A DNA stretch of 64,000 nt from the NCBI GenBank assembly GCA_024704765.1, contig JAKMXF010000321.1, positions 744,001 to 808,000 on the forward strand. The letters run 5' to 3'. Positions 10,810-21,743 of the stretch are shown here, in pieces (the stretch's first letter is position 1; each line of letters starts with the position of its first letter). A program made the position numbers and the translations under genes. This stretch comes from Oopsacas minuta. Taxonomy: Eukaryota; Porifera; Hexactinellida; Lyssacinosida; Leucopsacidae. A model generated the notes under the pieces. The model had not been told where the DNA came from. It searched no databases and worked only from the letters and a program-made list of their open reading frames with translations.

Positions 10810-11997
10810 ATGAATAACTCTACTGACATAATAAGTAATAAAGATCAAAATACAGAATTTTTTTCTATTTGGAATTCTGTTGATGATAACATCTATCATC
10901 TTGACCAAGCATTAGCAATAGTGTACACATTCTTGTGTGTATTCTGGTTAGTTTATGTCGTATTAGATCTAGGATCACAATTAAGATACAAGAAGAGACT
11001 TGTAATATTAACTTTGTGCTACAAAGACGATTATAACAATCGTATTTTCATCCAAAATGAGAAAATACAACGCAATTCTGTTTTTTTGCTTTTTCTCTGC
11101 TTTGAACTTACATACAGTCTAATAATAAATATTTATGGGTTCGTATATATGTTGTATATTCCTGAAATTATTAGAATCTCAATTGGCCAAAATTGTTCTC
11201 TGTATTCGGAAAGTTTTCTCGGGACTACATATGACACTAGATTTATGAATATATTTCTGAATATTATCTCTTTGTTTGGTGATTTTTCATTTTTCATGAT
11301 GATTTGGTTGTTTGGTGCTTCTCTTCTCCATTTGACTTATGCTGCTAGAAATGAGTTGAGGAGTAAAAGTCTCCTTCATTTCATCTTAATAGGCATGCTT
11401 ATCAATTTTGTTACAGTGGCCGTAGCATATATTCCATATACTAGCCTATTCGGTACCATAGCACAGAGTTGGATGGAACAAATCAGTTTCATCATTGTGC
11501 TTTTCATTGCTAAGAAGAAATTCTTTCCTGCCATGAATAGTCGTGTTATAGATGCATACCATCTCCATAATACTAATGTGTATCTACAACAGAAGAAATT
11601 GTTAAAACAGTATAAGCTGCTTGTTTCATTCTTCTTATTTACCTTTGAGCTATACATCTTTAAGAATATTTTCTTCTTCAATTTGTATGCCATTTTCCAA
11701 TCTATTTGTGTAAATCCTTGTTGGTTTAATGTGACCTATCAAATACCGATGTTCACCATATCAGAGTCCACAAATATTCTTCTTCATAAAATCAGTGCCT
11801 ACTTCTTAATATTCGGACATATTATTGACCTTATCGTCTATATTGATTTGATTCTAATCAGTCTACTTTTCATATATATCACTTCAAAGAGATACCTTCA
11901 GAGAAGATACTGCGATAGCAAAAAAGATCATTATCGTTATCAAGTATATTCTACACGTACTACACCCTTATTATCTGCTGCTGAAAAACATTATTGA
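10810..11997 (+). CDS. Seven-transmembrane receptor-like protein, family copy E (intact)
   Basis: 395 residues from ATG 10810 (MNNSTDIIS; sequon NNST), preferred over upstream non-ATG codons because it mirrors the MNNSS start of copy B. Approximate segments: TM1 34-56, TM2 89-117, TM3 147-176, TM4 188-210, TM5 215-236, TM6 268-298, TM7 332-357. The N-terminus is predicted outside, with ECL1 GQNCSLYS, ECL3 VNPCWFNVT, and a 31-residue third intracellular loop (KFFPAMNSRVIDAYHLHNTN...). The tail is basic (YLQRRY) and ends near TTPLLSAAEKHY. No signal peptide is evident. A GPCR-like receptor is inferred from topology; no known family motif was seen. Confidence 0.75.
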   Translation: MNNSTDIISNKDQNTEFFSIWNSVDDNIYHLDQALAIVYTFLCVFWLVYVVLDLGSQLRYKKRLVILTLCYKDDYNNRIFIQNEKIQRNSVFLLFLCFELTYSLIINIYGFVYMLYIPEIIRISIGQNCSLYSESFLGTTYDTRFMNIFLNIISLFGDFSFFMMIWLFGASLLHLTYAARNELRSKSLLHFILIGMLINFVTVAVAYIPYTSLFGTIAQSWMEQISFIIVLFIAKKKFFPAMNSRVIDAYHLHNTNVYLQQKKLLKQYKLLVSFFLFTFELYIFKNIFFFNLYAIFQSICVNPCWFNVTYQIPMFTISESTNILLHKISAYFLIFGHIIDLIVYIDLILISLLFIYITSKRYLQRRYCDSKKDHYRYQVYSTRTTPLLSAAEKHY

Positions 11998-12397
11998 TAA
12001 TATATTATAACCAATGGATGTACTACAGTTACTTAATATATTATATATTTTGGAAAATTAATGAAAATTAATAAAAATAATTTAGTGTATGAAAAAATGA
12101 GAAAGAAATTTTATAGATAGAATAATATGAATGTTCACATGTCGATGGGTTACATGGGTGATCACTAGATGTAATCCATTTGAAGTTATGCTGCTATTTA
12201 TGTCATTTTGCTGAGACTTCAGAGATGTAATAAAATACTGATTTTATCATAATTTGGTGAATAATTATCCAGTGAATAATATACTCTAAATATTCATTTT
12301 CACGAACAAAATAATAGTCATATAAACATACAAGTCTGAATATTAAAGAAACGAAAGTTATACAATTATAACAGATAAAAGCAGATATTAATGTATG
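11998..12397. other. Intergenic between convergent 7TM genes E and F
   Basis: AT-rich 3' flanks; nothing else recognised. Confidence 0.4.
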
Positions 12398-13582
12398 CTA
12401 GGAGATGAGAGATCTAGTCAGCTGGTTGTTATCCACACGATATCTTCTGTAACCTGAGCGAACCCGTTTTGCTAAACTGAAGATGACGCAACATATAGCT
12501 GCGATATTAATCGCAATATAAGAGGAATATCCTATAATATCAAACAAATGCACCAACATTAGAAAATATCCTTCAGCAGATACTAATGTATTTACAGTAT
12601 TAACATATAAATTGATGGTAGAAGCATGGAATGTGTTACGGAACCAACAGGGATCCAAGCTAACAGATTCAGAAGCTAGAAAAACAGCATAGAATATGAC
12701 ATCTCTCAAAATGAAGATTTGGAATATGAGCATTAAGAAAATGATAAGTAGCTTAAAATGACGTGTAAACCTCTTCTGTTTCTTATACACACTAGAACTA
12801 CATACACCTTTTCTATTTACAACACGACTATTGATTGCTGGAAAGTATCTCTTCTTAGCAATGTAAATCACAATAAAGTAACTGACAATACTCAATAAAA
12901 TCTGTGCAATCTTACCGAAAATAATTGTATAAGGAACAATCATGAATAATAGAGTAACCACATTTAACACTGTCCCGATTAATAGGAATTGAGATACCTC
13001 TTTCAATTTCAGTTTATTTCTAGCTGCATTACTTAAGTGCAGGAGGGCAACAGCAAACAGCCAAATCATCATAGAAAATGAAAAATTCTCCAAACAGAAC
13101 AAGCAATTGAGGAATACAATTATCGATTTATCCTCGTACATTTCTGTAATGAATATATCTGATTTTGTAATACATATATTTTCTATAGGGAGTATTGTAG
13201 ATGGTAAAATGAATGTTAGTAAGCTATATAACATACCATAAATGTTAGTAGAGAGACAGAATAACAACTCAAAGATGAAAAACAGAAGAAAAATGGAAAA
13301 TCGAGTAAAAGTTTCATCAATCCTGAATATTTCATCTTGAATTTGATAATCATCAAATAATAACTTCTTTCTTAACAATAATTTTTTCCTCAAATTTAAA
13401 ATCAAAACCGAAACAGCATAGATTAACCAGAAAACACAGCTAACCGTATAGATAGATTCTAGGATATGAATTGGATAATACCAGTGATCCTTAAAGCTAT
13501 CCAAATTGAGATATCTTGGGTCTGTCTTGTTGAGAGATATTTGGATAGAATCCTTGACAGATGGTTGGCTAGCATTTTCCAT
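12398..13582 (-). CDS. Seven-transmembrane receptor-like protein, family copy F (intact, divergent)
   Basis: 394 residues from ATG 13582 (MENASQPSV), with two N-terminal sequons (NAS and NKT). It keeps the family landmarks: TM1 ending in VFWLIYAV, TM2 (FLLFFIFELLFCLSTNIYG), a Cys in ECL1 (ENICIT), TM3 (FSFSMMIWLFAVALLHLSNAARN), KKRYFPAINSRVV opening ICL3, DPCWFRNT in ECL3 and a tail ending LTRSLIS. ICL3 is diverged after SRVV (NRKGVCSSSVYKKQKRF), unlike copies A, B, E and I, where this loop is nearly invariant. The gene is on the strand opposite to E and faces it. Confidence 0.75.
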   Translation of the reverse strand: MENASQPSVKDSIQISLNKTDPRYLNLDSFKDHWYYPIHILESIYTVSCVFWLIYAVSVLILNLRKKLLLRKKLLFDDYQIQDEIFRIDETFTRFSIFLLFFIFELLFCLSTNIYGMLYSLLTFILPSTILPIENICITKSDIFITEMYEDKSIIVFLNCLFCLENFSFSMMIWLFAVALLHLSNAARNKLKLKEVSQFLLIGTVLNVVTLLFMIVPYTIIFGKIAQILLSIVSYFIVIYIAKKRYFPAINSRVVNRKGVCSSSVYKKQKRFTRHFKLLIIFLMLIFQIFILRDVIFYAVFLASESVSLDPCWFRNTFHASTINLYVNTVNTLVSAEGYFLMLVHLFDIIGYSSYIAINIAAICCVIFSLAKRVRSGYRRYRVDNNQLTRSLIS

Positions 13583-14232
13583 TTCACTTTTACAAATACA
13601 TACAATATTCTGTTCTAATGAATTAACTTAAAATTTAGTATTTTGTATTTGTATATGTTTACATTAATAGGATACATTACATACATGCTTGATTATTTGG
13701 TAATCACTCACGTGCTAGTATGTAATGCTTTTAATATATCAGTATTATGTTTATTGGAATATATAGGGATATTACAGAATAGTTTATTGTATGTCAATGT
13801 TTAGGGATATATATATTATATAGAAAATGTGATGTAATTGTGCAAGTATCATGTTCCACTAATCTAAGAATATCGAGATACTTTATCTTACACAATAATT
13901 GTCAAGTAAATATATTGACAGAACTTATATACGATTAATCAACAATGGTTATCTCTTGAATACAAGTAAATACCATGAAGATAATGTTTGTAAATTGGAG
14001 CAGTTCAAACTTCAAGTACAGTTACCTATAGAGGTGTAAGGCAGCAAAGTGACAGTTCCATCAATTTGTATTGCAAAAACCCTACCACTGTTAAGGGAGG
14101 GTAAAATCTTCAGGAATTTTGCGTTATCTTTTATATACCACCACTCTATACATAAAGTTACAAATATTTATAAATTCACTTTACACAATTGAACTATTAC
14201 AAAGAAGAAGTATATTTGCTATATGAATGGCA
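13583..14232. other. Intergenic between 7TM genes F and G
   Basis: AT-rich, upstream flank of F and downstream flank of G; nothing recognised. Confidence 0.35.
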
Positions 14233-15462
14233 TTAATTGTCAGTAATAATTACTCTGCTATTGCTGTCTTGTTGAGTAGACTGTGAGAGTAATTGTTTTG
14301 AAAGTCCAGAAAATTGATATATTCTGCGATTACAAAACACATCTCTATGAGAGCATAAACAAATCTGATATATTAATGCTGCTAGATTGAGTATGGTTAA
14401 ATTACTGTAGACAAACATTTCTATAAACCTGTTACTAACCAACAAATAACTACAAATATTCACCAGATTATGAATAATTGTATCAGACAGCTGAAACATC
14501 GGAAGATGATACGTAACATTAAACCAACAAGAGTTCAAACTCACAGAATTCAAGATAGCATAGGGTAGGTGAAGGAACGTATCTTTGAGTGTATACAACT
14601 CTAAACTAGTCAAGAGCAAGAAAACAACCACTTTATATTGTCTGAATAATCTCATCTGTTTCTGACACTCTTTCTCAATACACAAATTGTACTTCTCAAG
14701 GATACGACTAACCATGACAGGGAAATACTTATTCCTTGCAATATATAATACAATAAAGAAACTGGTATTGTCCATCAAATTCATTAGAATGAAGCCGAAC
14801 AGACTTATGTATGGAATCACAGATAATATTGAAGTGATGAGACTGATGACAGTGCCTAACAATACAAATCGGACCACTACTCTAACTTCTATCATATTTC
14901 TAGCGGAATAATACAAATGGAGTAGAGAAGTACTGAACAACCAGAGCATCATGGAAAACGAGAATTTCCTCAAAGAAGATAGAAAATTATGAAATATACT
15001 TCCTAACCTGTAGTCATAATATTGTACAAGAAATGAGTTAGACACCAAACTACAGTTATTGCTTATCTGTATTGACATAGAAGGCAGATATGATATTGTT
15101 GTTACGAATAATATTCCGTGTATGTTAATGGAAAAACAGAAACTAAATTCAAACATAATGAATAATAGGAAAATGGCATTTTTAACTATACATTTGTGTT
15201 GGTATGCGATTTTCTCCTGAATACCTTCCTGGTTAGCTGAGTATCTAGCTGATCTGCGTACTAAACCTTGCTGTTTATAATGGAAATGTATTTCTCGAAA
15301 TAAGTAAATTATCCAAAATACACAACTAAGCAAATACACAAAGCTTACAGCTATTATGAAATAATTAGCATCATCTAATACATGCGAGAGAACAAAAGTT
15401 CTCGTACTATTAGAATATTTGGCTAGTGACATGTAATGTACAAGTATTATATAATTAAGCAT
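14233..15462 (-). CDS. Seven-transmembrane receptor-like protein, family copy G (intact, divergent)
   Basis: 409 residues from ATG 15462; a second in-frame ATG (MSLAKYSNST) at 15432 is equally plausible and lies just before the sequon NST. Landmarks: TM1 containing LLSCVFWIIYLF, TM2 (FLLFIMFEFSFCFSINIHG), SNNCSLVS in ECL1, TM3 (FSFSMMLWLFSTSLLHLYYSARN), NKYFPVMVSRIL opening ICL3, NSCWFNVT in ECL3, and a tail with GLSKQLLSQS plus about 14 extra residues. It is a member of the same unnamed 7TM family and is intact. A small relic of a G-like gene lies near 18 kb. Confidence 0.75.
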   Translation of the reverse strand: MLNYIILVHYMSLAKYSNSTRTFVLSHVLDDANYFIIAVSFVYLLSCVFWIIYLFREIHFHYKQQGLVRRSARYSANQEGIQEKIAYQHKCIVKNAIFLLFIMFEFSFCFSINIHGILFVTTISYLPSMSIQISNNCSLVSNSFLVQYYDYRLGSIFHNFLSSLRKFSFSMMLWLFSTSLLHLYYSARNMIEVRVVVRFVLLGTVISLITSILSVIPYISLFGFILMNLMDNTSFFIVLYIARNKYFPVMVSRILEKYNLCIEKECQKQMRLFRQYKVVVFLLLTSLELYTLKDTFLHLPYAILNSVSLNSCWFNVTYHLPMFQLSDTIIHNLVNICSYLLVSNRFIEMFVYSNLTILNLAALIYQICLCSHRDVFCNRRIYQFSGLSKQLLSQSTQQDSNSRVIITDN

Positions 15463-15879
15463 TAAATGTGCGTATATTTATATGGAAAGTATTTCTACTT
15501 GCTTTACGTGTATTGGATTTTTCATTAAAGATTGCGTAATATTAGTAATTCAATCATGGAAATATTCGCTTATATTATATGACTAATTGATTATATAACC
15601 TTACCTAATTTCTAATATTTTCTGTGCAAATATTGCATAAAGTTATCTTAACAGCTGTAAACAGAGGTTGACCAAGATGGACCAAATCATCAAATCTAAA
15701 ACGTGAGATATATAATATTCTAACTATTTTATTTTGAAATGTACAATTTTGCTATGAATAGGGAAGAATTTTGTAGTCAGGGCAGATGAGAAATCAGGAG
15801 AACTACGATAAAATTTTAATAGTTGAGAAGCTGTCATAAATGATGTATACATACCATATATCAGAGAAAATCGGTGAAA
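15463..15879. other. Intergenic, no gene seen
   Basis: Upstream flank of gene G running into the degraded end of pseudogene H. Confidence 0.35.
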
Positions 15880-16360
15880 ATATTAATACAATAAATGGCA
15901 AAAAGTATTCAATCAAACTTTGTGTGATGACACCGAAAATACTAGTTACCGGAATAAATGAGATTAATAAGTATTCCAAACAAGATGAAGACAGCACTAT
16001 TTTTATTTTCAACTCATTTCTAGCTGCAAAACTTAACTGGATAAGCAGAGCACCAAACAACCAAATCATCATGGAAAATGAAAATTACCAGACAAGGAAA
16101 TTAAAATCTTAAAAGTCGATGAATGTTTTGGAATTTACTGAGCAGTTCGGACCAACTTAAGATTACATTAACCCTTAACTTAAATCTAATATGACTTCGT
16201 ATATAGTTATACGCAAGCAGCAGATCAGCTCAAAGCATATAAATACAAGAGTGATAACTTACCAGAAATTAGTTTCTTCTTCATGAAGAGACGATTCGAA
16301 TAATTACAACTACTATCTAGATGTATTAAAGTAACAAGTCTCCTTTTATTTCTAATTTGT
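15880..16360 (-). pseudogene. 7TM receptor-like family copy H (fragment)
   Basis: Read on the minus strand from about 16360 one sees QIRNKRRLVTLI-like ICL1, degraded TM2 (CFELICCLRITIYE), the VGPNCSVNSKTFID ECL1 segment, then FSFSMMIWLFGALLIQLSFAARNELKIKIVL and a TM4/ECL2 piece (SIFGVITQSL), with several frame breaks. The rest (ICL3 to tail) is missing. The closest look is to copies B and I rather than to its neighbour G. Confidence 0.75.
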
Positions 16361-17934
16361 GAGGATATGTTAAGGGTGACGTAGATTATCTACACATAAT
16401 ATATTGTAGATAAGTTCAAAACCCAGACCAATGGAAGATATTATGTATAACCAGGACAAGCTGGCCTACGGGGAGAACGGGAGATTTCCAGATGGCCGGT
16501 GGGTCGGTGGGCCAGTGAGCTGGTATAAACCCTTCTGTGTAGTGTATGATTTTCAAAACACCATAGAAAACAACTGCAAACGACGATTTCAGATATGGGA
16601 GTATTTCAAGGCCTGCTCACTATAATGACCATTTTGCCCATTTCCTATTGTCAATTTATTACTGTAATCTATTTTCCAAAATATATTTACTCCTTATCTG
16701 GCTGTCTGGGCTACAGTAGAGGTCGCAAGCTCGGCGTATTCTTGCATTCTAATTAGCACATGTTAGAGTATAAAATTTGATAGTACAAGACTATCCCAAT
16801 TGATAAACGGACATAAACACTCATATCTGCAAGAGCAAGACATTTTGACACCTATTACGTAGAGTTTTTAGAGATCTCATTTAGATCTTAGAATTTATCA
16901 CATTCCGCACACATGATAAATAACTAGCCTCTAGCTCTTACTTACCTGTTCCTCAATCAGTTCTATACAAATAACCAAAAATGTGACTTTCAGTTTCTAT
17001 TTTTAGTGAAGTGGGTTGGTTTAAAAATTGACCTGGGCCGAATTATTGACCAGTCCGTCCCTGCGTATAACATATGAAATATTGCATAGACCTTAAACAT
17101 AATAGCTGAATTAAAAGGAAAACCTTTTACTTTTTTAGGGAAATATATATGTATATCAATTTTCATGTTAATCCGACTGCTAGATTTCGCACGGCCGCGC
17201 GGATAGACGTACAGACGTAGTACATCGTCCATACCATTATGGCAGTTCATTATAAAACTGCAATAAAAATTGCTCAAGTTGCAAGCTTGGCCATCTGTGG
17301 GTTCGAGAGCTCTGATTTAGGTACAGCATACATTTCATTGAATATGTAATAAATACCACATAGCACATGCGCGTGTTGTGTCAAAGCTTGTGCAACGTTT
17401 GTGCACAGACAGAACGACATTTCTCTGCTGCTTGTTGTTCAAGTGTATACATTAATTTGAGTTGTTGTCTAGTTTATTTACCTAGGATTAGTTGAAAAGA
17501 AGGCTTGGATGTTGTTCTAGTTTATATTAACACGCTATTTGTGATAATTACTCTCGAATATACATGATAAGTGCACAGAGTGAGTCATCTGTGCTGTGTT
17601 CACAAATTTCACTGTTTTGACCATTATTTACTACTTGTACACTTTCTTACAATTTTTTTCTATGGCTTTTTCAGTCATTATATCTTGGTTATACTTTTTA
17701 CTGTAACATAGAGTGAATACATATTCTAAATCTGAAATAATATGATAACATAAACCCGTACAAACTAAAGAATTATCATAACTTTGTCCCGCTGAAACAT
17801 GTGCACATCAAATCATCTCAGACTCTCAGTAATATGTAATAACAATAACTCTCTCGTAGATCAACTCTATAAATTGTGTAAAATATCGAGATTTATTTGG
17901 ATTAGCAAATCTAGAGGTTTAATGGCTTGTTGTC
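16361..17934. other. Intergenic, contains one copy of a dispersed repeat
   Basis: At about 17040-17235 (minus strand) there is a partial copy of the dispersed family described at 25637 and 58190: GGACGATGTA..., a CGCGCGGCCGTGCGAAATCTAG core and an ACATGAAAATTG.TATACATAT segment. No gene is recognised. Confidence 0.5.
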
Positions 17935-18045
17935 ACGTACAAGAAATGAGTTAGAAACCTAAGTACAGTTATTACTTATCTGTATTGAGATATAAGCTAG
18001 ATGATATTATTGTTAAGGATAATTCCGTGTATGCTTGAGCTACAG
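17935..18045 (-). pseudogene. 7TM receptor-like relic resembling copy G (ECL1 region)
   Basis: About 105 bases align well with 15022-15125 in gene G: GTACAAGAAATGAGTTAGA, ACAGTTATT.CTTATCTGTAT and AATTCCGTGTATG... occur in the same order and spacing. It is a short leftover of a further family copy with no open frame. Confidence 0.6.
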
Positions 18046-18200
18046 TGGATGGTATTGGAAAACTGAATCTTAATATATAAGTTACAAACAACAAAACAGC
18101 GATAGAATAAATAAAACAAAATATTTATAATCATTAGTCATTACACACAATTATAGCATAACAATTAGATAAGTAAGCATGTGAAAATTGCTGAGAAATG

Positions 18201-20156
18201 TTATTTCTTCCTGACAGCTATCCTAAGTGCAACATAAGTAAGAGTGAAGAAGAACATCGTATGAATAACTAGACCAAGGGGACCATTCCACAGGTCCCAT
18301 GCAGTCTCATACATAATCAGCTGTGAATCTAGAAACGATTCTCCTGAGATATAACTATCTACTGAGATAGATTTGTAGACATGATACGTCTCGTGAAGAC
18401 ATGTACCATTGCCTGTCAGATTCCTGATTGAAGGAAGACAGAACTCCAAATCAGTTAGCTCGTTAATTAGTAAGGTTTTAACACCTAATCTTACAATACT
18501 AAAATATTTGAGTGCTTCACTCGGGAATGGAATTAGATTGTAGTTGAAATTACCGCCTATAACTACCATGAACATGAACAAGAATTCAGGACCGATTATG
18601 GTAAGATATATGTTATTTGTTAGTGCACTGAAGAACATAGTAATACTACTAGCACTATACAGCACTAACTGTAGTGATAGGATGTATAGAAGATAACTAG
18701 TCACTGATAGTTTGAATCCAAACATGAAGTATAGAATTGTAGAAGCTACGAATGAGCTTAATACTTTAGAAGGAAAGAACTCTGGTAACATCTGACCAAA
18801 TACATAAGGAAGTGTGCGGTAGTAGCCTTGTTGATGCTCATGAATGAATTGTTGCTTTCTAGCATGGATACTACGTGTGCCTGTTGCAAGCCCGAATAGG
18901 TGATGTAGTATTACCATAGTAAATAGTCCGTAGCGATCATGCAGACCCGCTGGAGTCAATGGAGACTGTAGGAGAATTAAGCCAAACAGCATATAACCTA
19001 GACTAGCTAATAATGTGTGGGTAAGATAAGCTAATGGAGATCTCCCTACAACACGAGAAGATCTCAGTAGAGTTATAAGGAACTGCCATATGAAGCTAGT
19101 TGGGTATCTCACTACTCTACTGTTGGATGTATACGTTTTGCATCTATGGATATCTTCTAGCTGTTTGTACAACTCATTGTAGTTATGAGATGAAATGTAT
19201 TGTGTTGCTAATCTCCTCTCATTATATTCGGTTTCTATTTCGTGCATCTTAAGTTGATTCTTTAGAAATCGAGATTCTCTTACAATCAGATCCAAGAAGA
19301 AGTCTCCAGGATTTTCTTTCTCCTCACACTGATAACCTATCTCAGAGAAATAACCAGTAACATCTGTCCACTCTCCGTGATATACTGTCTCACCAGCTGA
19401 CAACAGAGTCACACGGTCCAACAGTCGGAGGATGGCATAACGGGGCTGGTGGAGTGTCACCACGATTAAACGACCTTCCTGAGAGAGAGTCTTCAGCTGA
19501 CGCATTAGTTTCAGAGCTGTGTAAGCATCTAGACCGGAAGTGGGTTCATCCAGGAATAGAATGGAAGGTGCGATTACCAACTCCGTGGCTATGTGAGTTC
19601 GTTTCCTCTCACCACCAGATACACCTCTGGAGAAATCTGTCCCTATTCTAGAGTCTGCTACCTCACTTAGACCCAATTTATCAATAACCTCCTCTACCAA
19701 TCTAGCTCTCTGCTGTCTATCACTCTCTCCCTGACTGAGACTACGCTTTGAGAGTCTCAGACTAGCAGAGAAGTGAATGTTCTCTCTCACACTCAACACT
19801 CCCTCTAGGAAGTCCTGCTGCACCACGTATCCAGCCATGAACCTGAAATGATCCGGTTGTGGTTGTCCGTTTACTCGAATGTCTCCAGTGAATCTTCTAT
19901 GACTAATGCGTCCTGCTAACAGATCCATGAGTGATGTCTTTCCACTCCCTGTTGGTCCGAGAATAGCATTGAGACCTGACCTAAATATGCCACTCACTGA
20001 CTGGAGAACTGGTTTTGGACGAGAAGACAAGCAGACATACCTCCTTTGAGGTACAGAGTAACTCAGATCCTGGAAACTTACCTGCTTCACTTTCTTTCTG
20101 TCAAATTCGTAGCTGAGATCATCATCTGTTAACAAATATCTCTTTTGAGGATCCAT
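18201..20156 (-). CDS. ABCG2-like half-transporter, copy 1
   Basis: 652 residues (ATG 20156, MDPQKRYLL; a GTG one codon upstream is ignored). N-terminal nucleotide-binding domain: Walker A GPTGSGKT (about residue 68), Q-loop in YVVQQDF, signature VSGGERKR, Walker B ILFLDEPTSGLD and H-loop LHQPR, all intact. The C-terminal half has about six membrane segments (from near residue 370), and a late extracellular loop with CLPSIRNLTGNGTC, a sequon between cysteines as in ABCG2. G-family order (NBD first) and the NPGDFFLD linker point to the ABCG2 branch, which exports lipids, porphyrin-like compounds or xenobiotics as a dimer at a membrane. Substrate cannot be told. No introns. Its NBD is nearly identical to that of copy 2. 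Confidence 0.92.
   Translation of the reverse strand: MDPQKRYLLTDDDLSYEFDRKKVKQVSFQDLSYSVPQRRYVCLSSRPKPVLQSVSGIFRSGLNAILGPTGSGKTSLMDLLAGRISHRRFTGDIRVNGQPQPDHFRFMAGYVVQQDFLEGVLSVRENIHFSASLRLSKRSLSQGESDRQQRARLVEEVIDKLGLSEVADSRIGTDFSRGVSGGERKRTHIATELVIAPSILFLDEPTSGLDAYTALKLMRQLKTLSQEGRLIVVTLHQPRYAILRLLDRVTLLSAGETVYHGEWTDVTGYFSEIGYQCEEKENPGDFFLDLIVRESRFLKNQLKMHEIETEYNERRLATQYISSHNYNELYKQLEDIHRCKTYTSNSRVVRYPTSFIWQFLITLLRSSRVVGRSPLAYLTHTLLASLGYMLFGLILLQSPLTPAGLHDRYGLFTMVILHHLFGLATGTRSIHARKQQFIHEHQQGYYRTLPYVFGQMLPEFFPSKVLSSFVASTILYFMFGFKLSVTSYLLYILSLQLVLYSASSITMFFSALTNNIYLTIIGPEFLFMFMVVIGGNFNYNLIPFPSEALKYFSIVRLGVKTLLINELTDLEFCLPSIRNLTGNGTCLHETYHVYKSISVDSYISGESFLDSQLIMYETAWDLWNGPLGLVIHTMFFFTLTYVALRIAVRKK
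19299..20080 (-). repeat. Inverted repeat arm 1: homogenised ABCG NBD block
   Basis: About 780 bases from SFQDLSYS to ENPGDF are the same, as far as I can compare by eye, as 21806-22586 in the opposite orientation. Similarity stops sharply on both sides: the N-terminal 25 residues and everything after NPGDF differ between the two genes. Boundary positions are good to within one or two bases. Confidence 0.85.
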
Positions 20157-20578
20157 CACATTTATTTATTTTCATTCATTTAATTAATTATATATGCTAC
20201 GGGTAAATTCTCTGTATACTCTATCATTCTAACCTTTAATATTCTGAATCCTTATCATAAAAATATTAGTACAAGTCATTACATTATGTAGTAAGTAGTT
20301 ACATAATCCATATACTAAATACCAATAAGGAAATGGGACCTTTACTATGTTTCATGTTATATTCTAGGAGAATAATTTGATTATCTTCTGACTACTGAGT
20401 TTAATGTCTTTCTCAGTTGCGCAGCAGGAAGAGATAATGGTTTGCGGCTCCTCCATTAAGATCTAATTAATGTTAGGATAATTCTATTATTGCATCAAAG
20501 GTCTGTTAATGTATATTACATCCGAAATTATCAATTATAGGTAATTAATCTATTGAAGATTATCACACTGTAGATACC
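20157..20578. other. Shared upstream region of the divergent ABCG pair (part)
   Basis: AT-rich flank with no recognised site. Together with 21035-21743 it separates the two divergently transcribed ABCG genes. Confidence 0.3.
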
Positions 20579-21034
20579 CAGTGGCGTATACAGGGGGATT
20601 TCGGAGTTCAAACACCCCCCTCATAACTGGTTTCCAAAAGAGATATGTTGTTATTTGTAATTCGATTTTTCTTAATATTTACAGAATGCTATCCAATTTT
20701 GACAATTATTTTTCAACAAGTTTTCTAGACGATATCCCTGAAGATTCCAGCTGACTAATGTATTAGCAGAGAAAATTTGTATTCACTAAATAGTATAAAT
20801 ATAATTATGTAACAAAATTATCATATTATCTAAGTATAAACATCTAAACAACTTTGGTACAACTGCACAATATTACACTCCTCCTACTATGTGACAAAAA
20901 TAGCTGTACATCGATGTTTGAGCGTCTAAGATTCACAAAATTTCTGGGGGGCTTGGCCCCCAGACCCCCCTTACCGTCGCTCGATTCGCTCGCTCCAGTG
21001 CACCCTCCTCATGATAATCCGGAATACGCCACTG
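20579..21034. mobile_element. Non-autonomous DNA transposon (CAGTGGCG ends)
   Basis: Starts CAGTGGCGTATACAGGGGG and ends ...GGAATACGCCACTG, i.e. imperfect terminal inverted repeats. It is flanked on both sides by GATACC (20573-20578 and 21035-21040), consistent with a short target duplication. An internal palindrome GGGGGGCTTGGCCCCC recurs in similar form (GGGGGCTGAGCCCCC) in the hAT element at 58896. No transposase is present. The ends are hAT-like, but the visible duplication is 6 bp rather than 8. Confidence 0.75.
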
Positions 21035-21743
21035 GATACCAGATGACGGAATAAATTATCGATGTCCATAACTCCATATTTGGATTTCAAACAATATACC
21101 GATTCACAGCTTATCCACATACATAGCACTATTTATGAAACAGGAAATATTAATATCTAGTCATTCTTTCAAACTTTCGAATAATAAGTAATATTATCTA
21201 GCCAATCAAGTTCCGAGTTTACTCAGAACTTAATTCGGAATTTAGTTTTGAGCAAGAGAGCAGGTAAGCAAACGAAATCACATTGTAATAGTTAAAAAGT
21301 CCTGTCTACAAAGTACTTATCGAATACTACATAGAAAAGAGTCCCAAGCAGCAGAAATATTTAAATAAAATTGGTTATACGATATAATAGCCATTACTAA
21401 TGTTAATTAAAATAACAAGTTGAATTAGTAATATATATTTGGAATTATTACTGCATTCAATTGAGGAAACTAACTATGATCTATTTGCTTACAAACTCAA
21501 TAAATATTCAGAATGCAGTGATCCTCATTTACTAAAAGAACAAGGCAATTCTATTCGAATAATATCATCTCTCAACAAAAATGCTCTTACAAGTAAAATG
21601 TCTTAATGGTGATTAAATATACCTGCAAATGGAAAATATTGCAATTCGATAAATTAATTATACAAATAGGTTTCTAACTAATATTAGATAGACTAAAAAA
21701 TCTCATATATTCAGAATAATACAAGAAAATATTAAATTTAATA
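21035..21743. other. Upstream region of ABCG copy 2
   Basis: AT-rich; no recognisable element beyond its position in the divergent promoter region. Confidence 0.3.
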
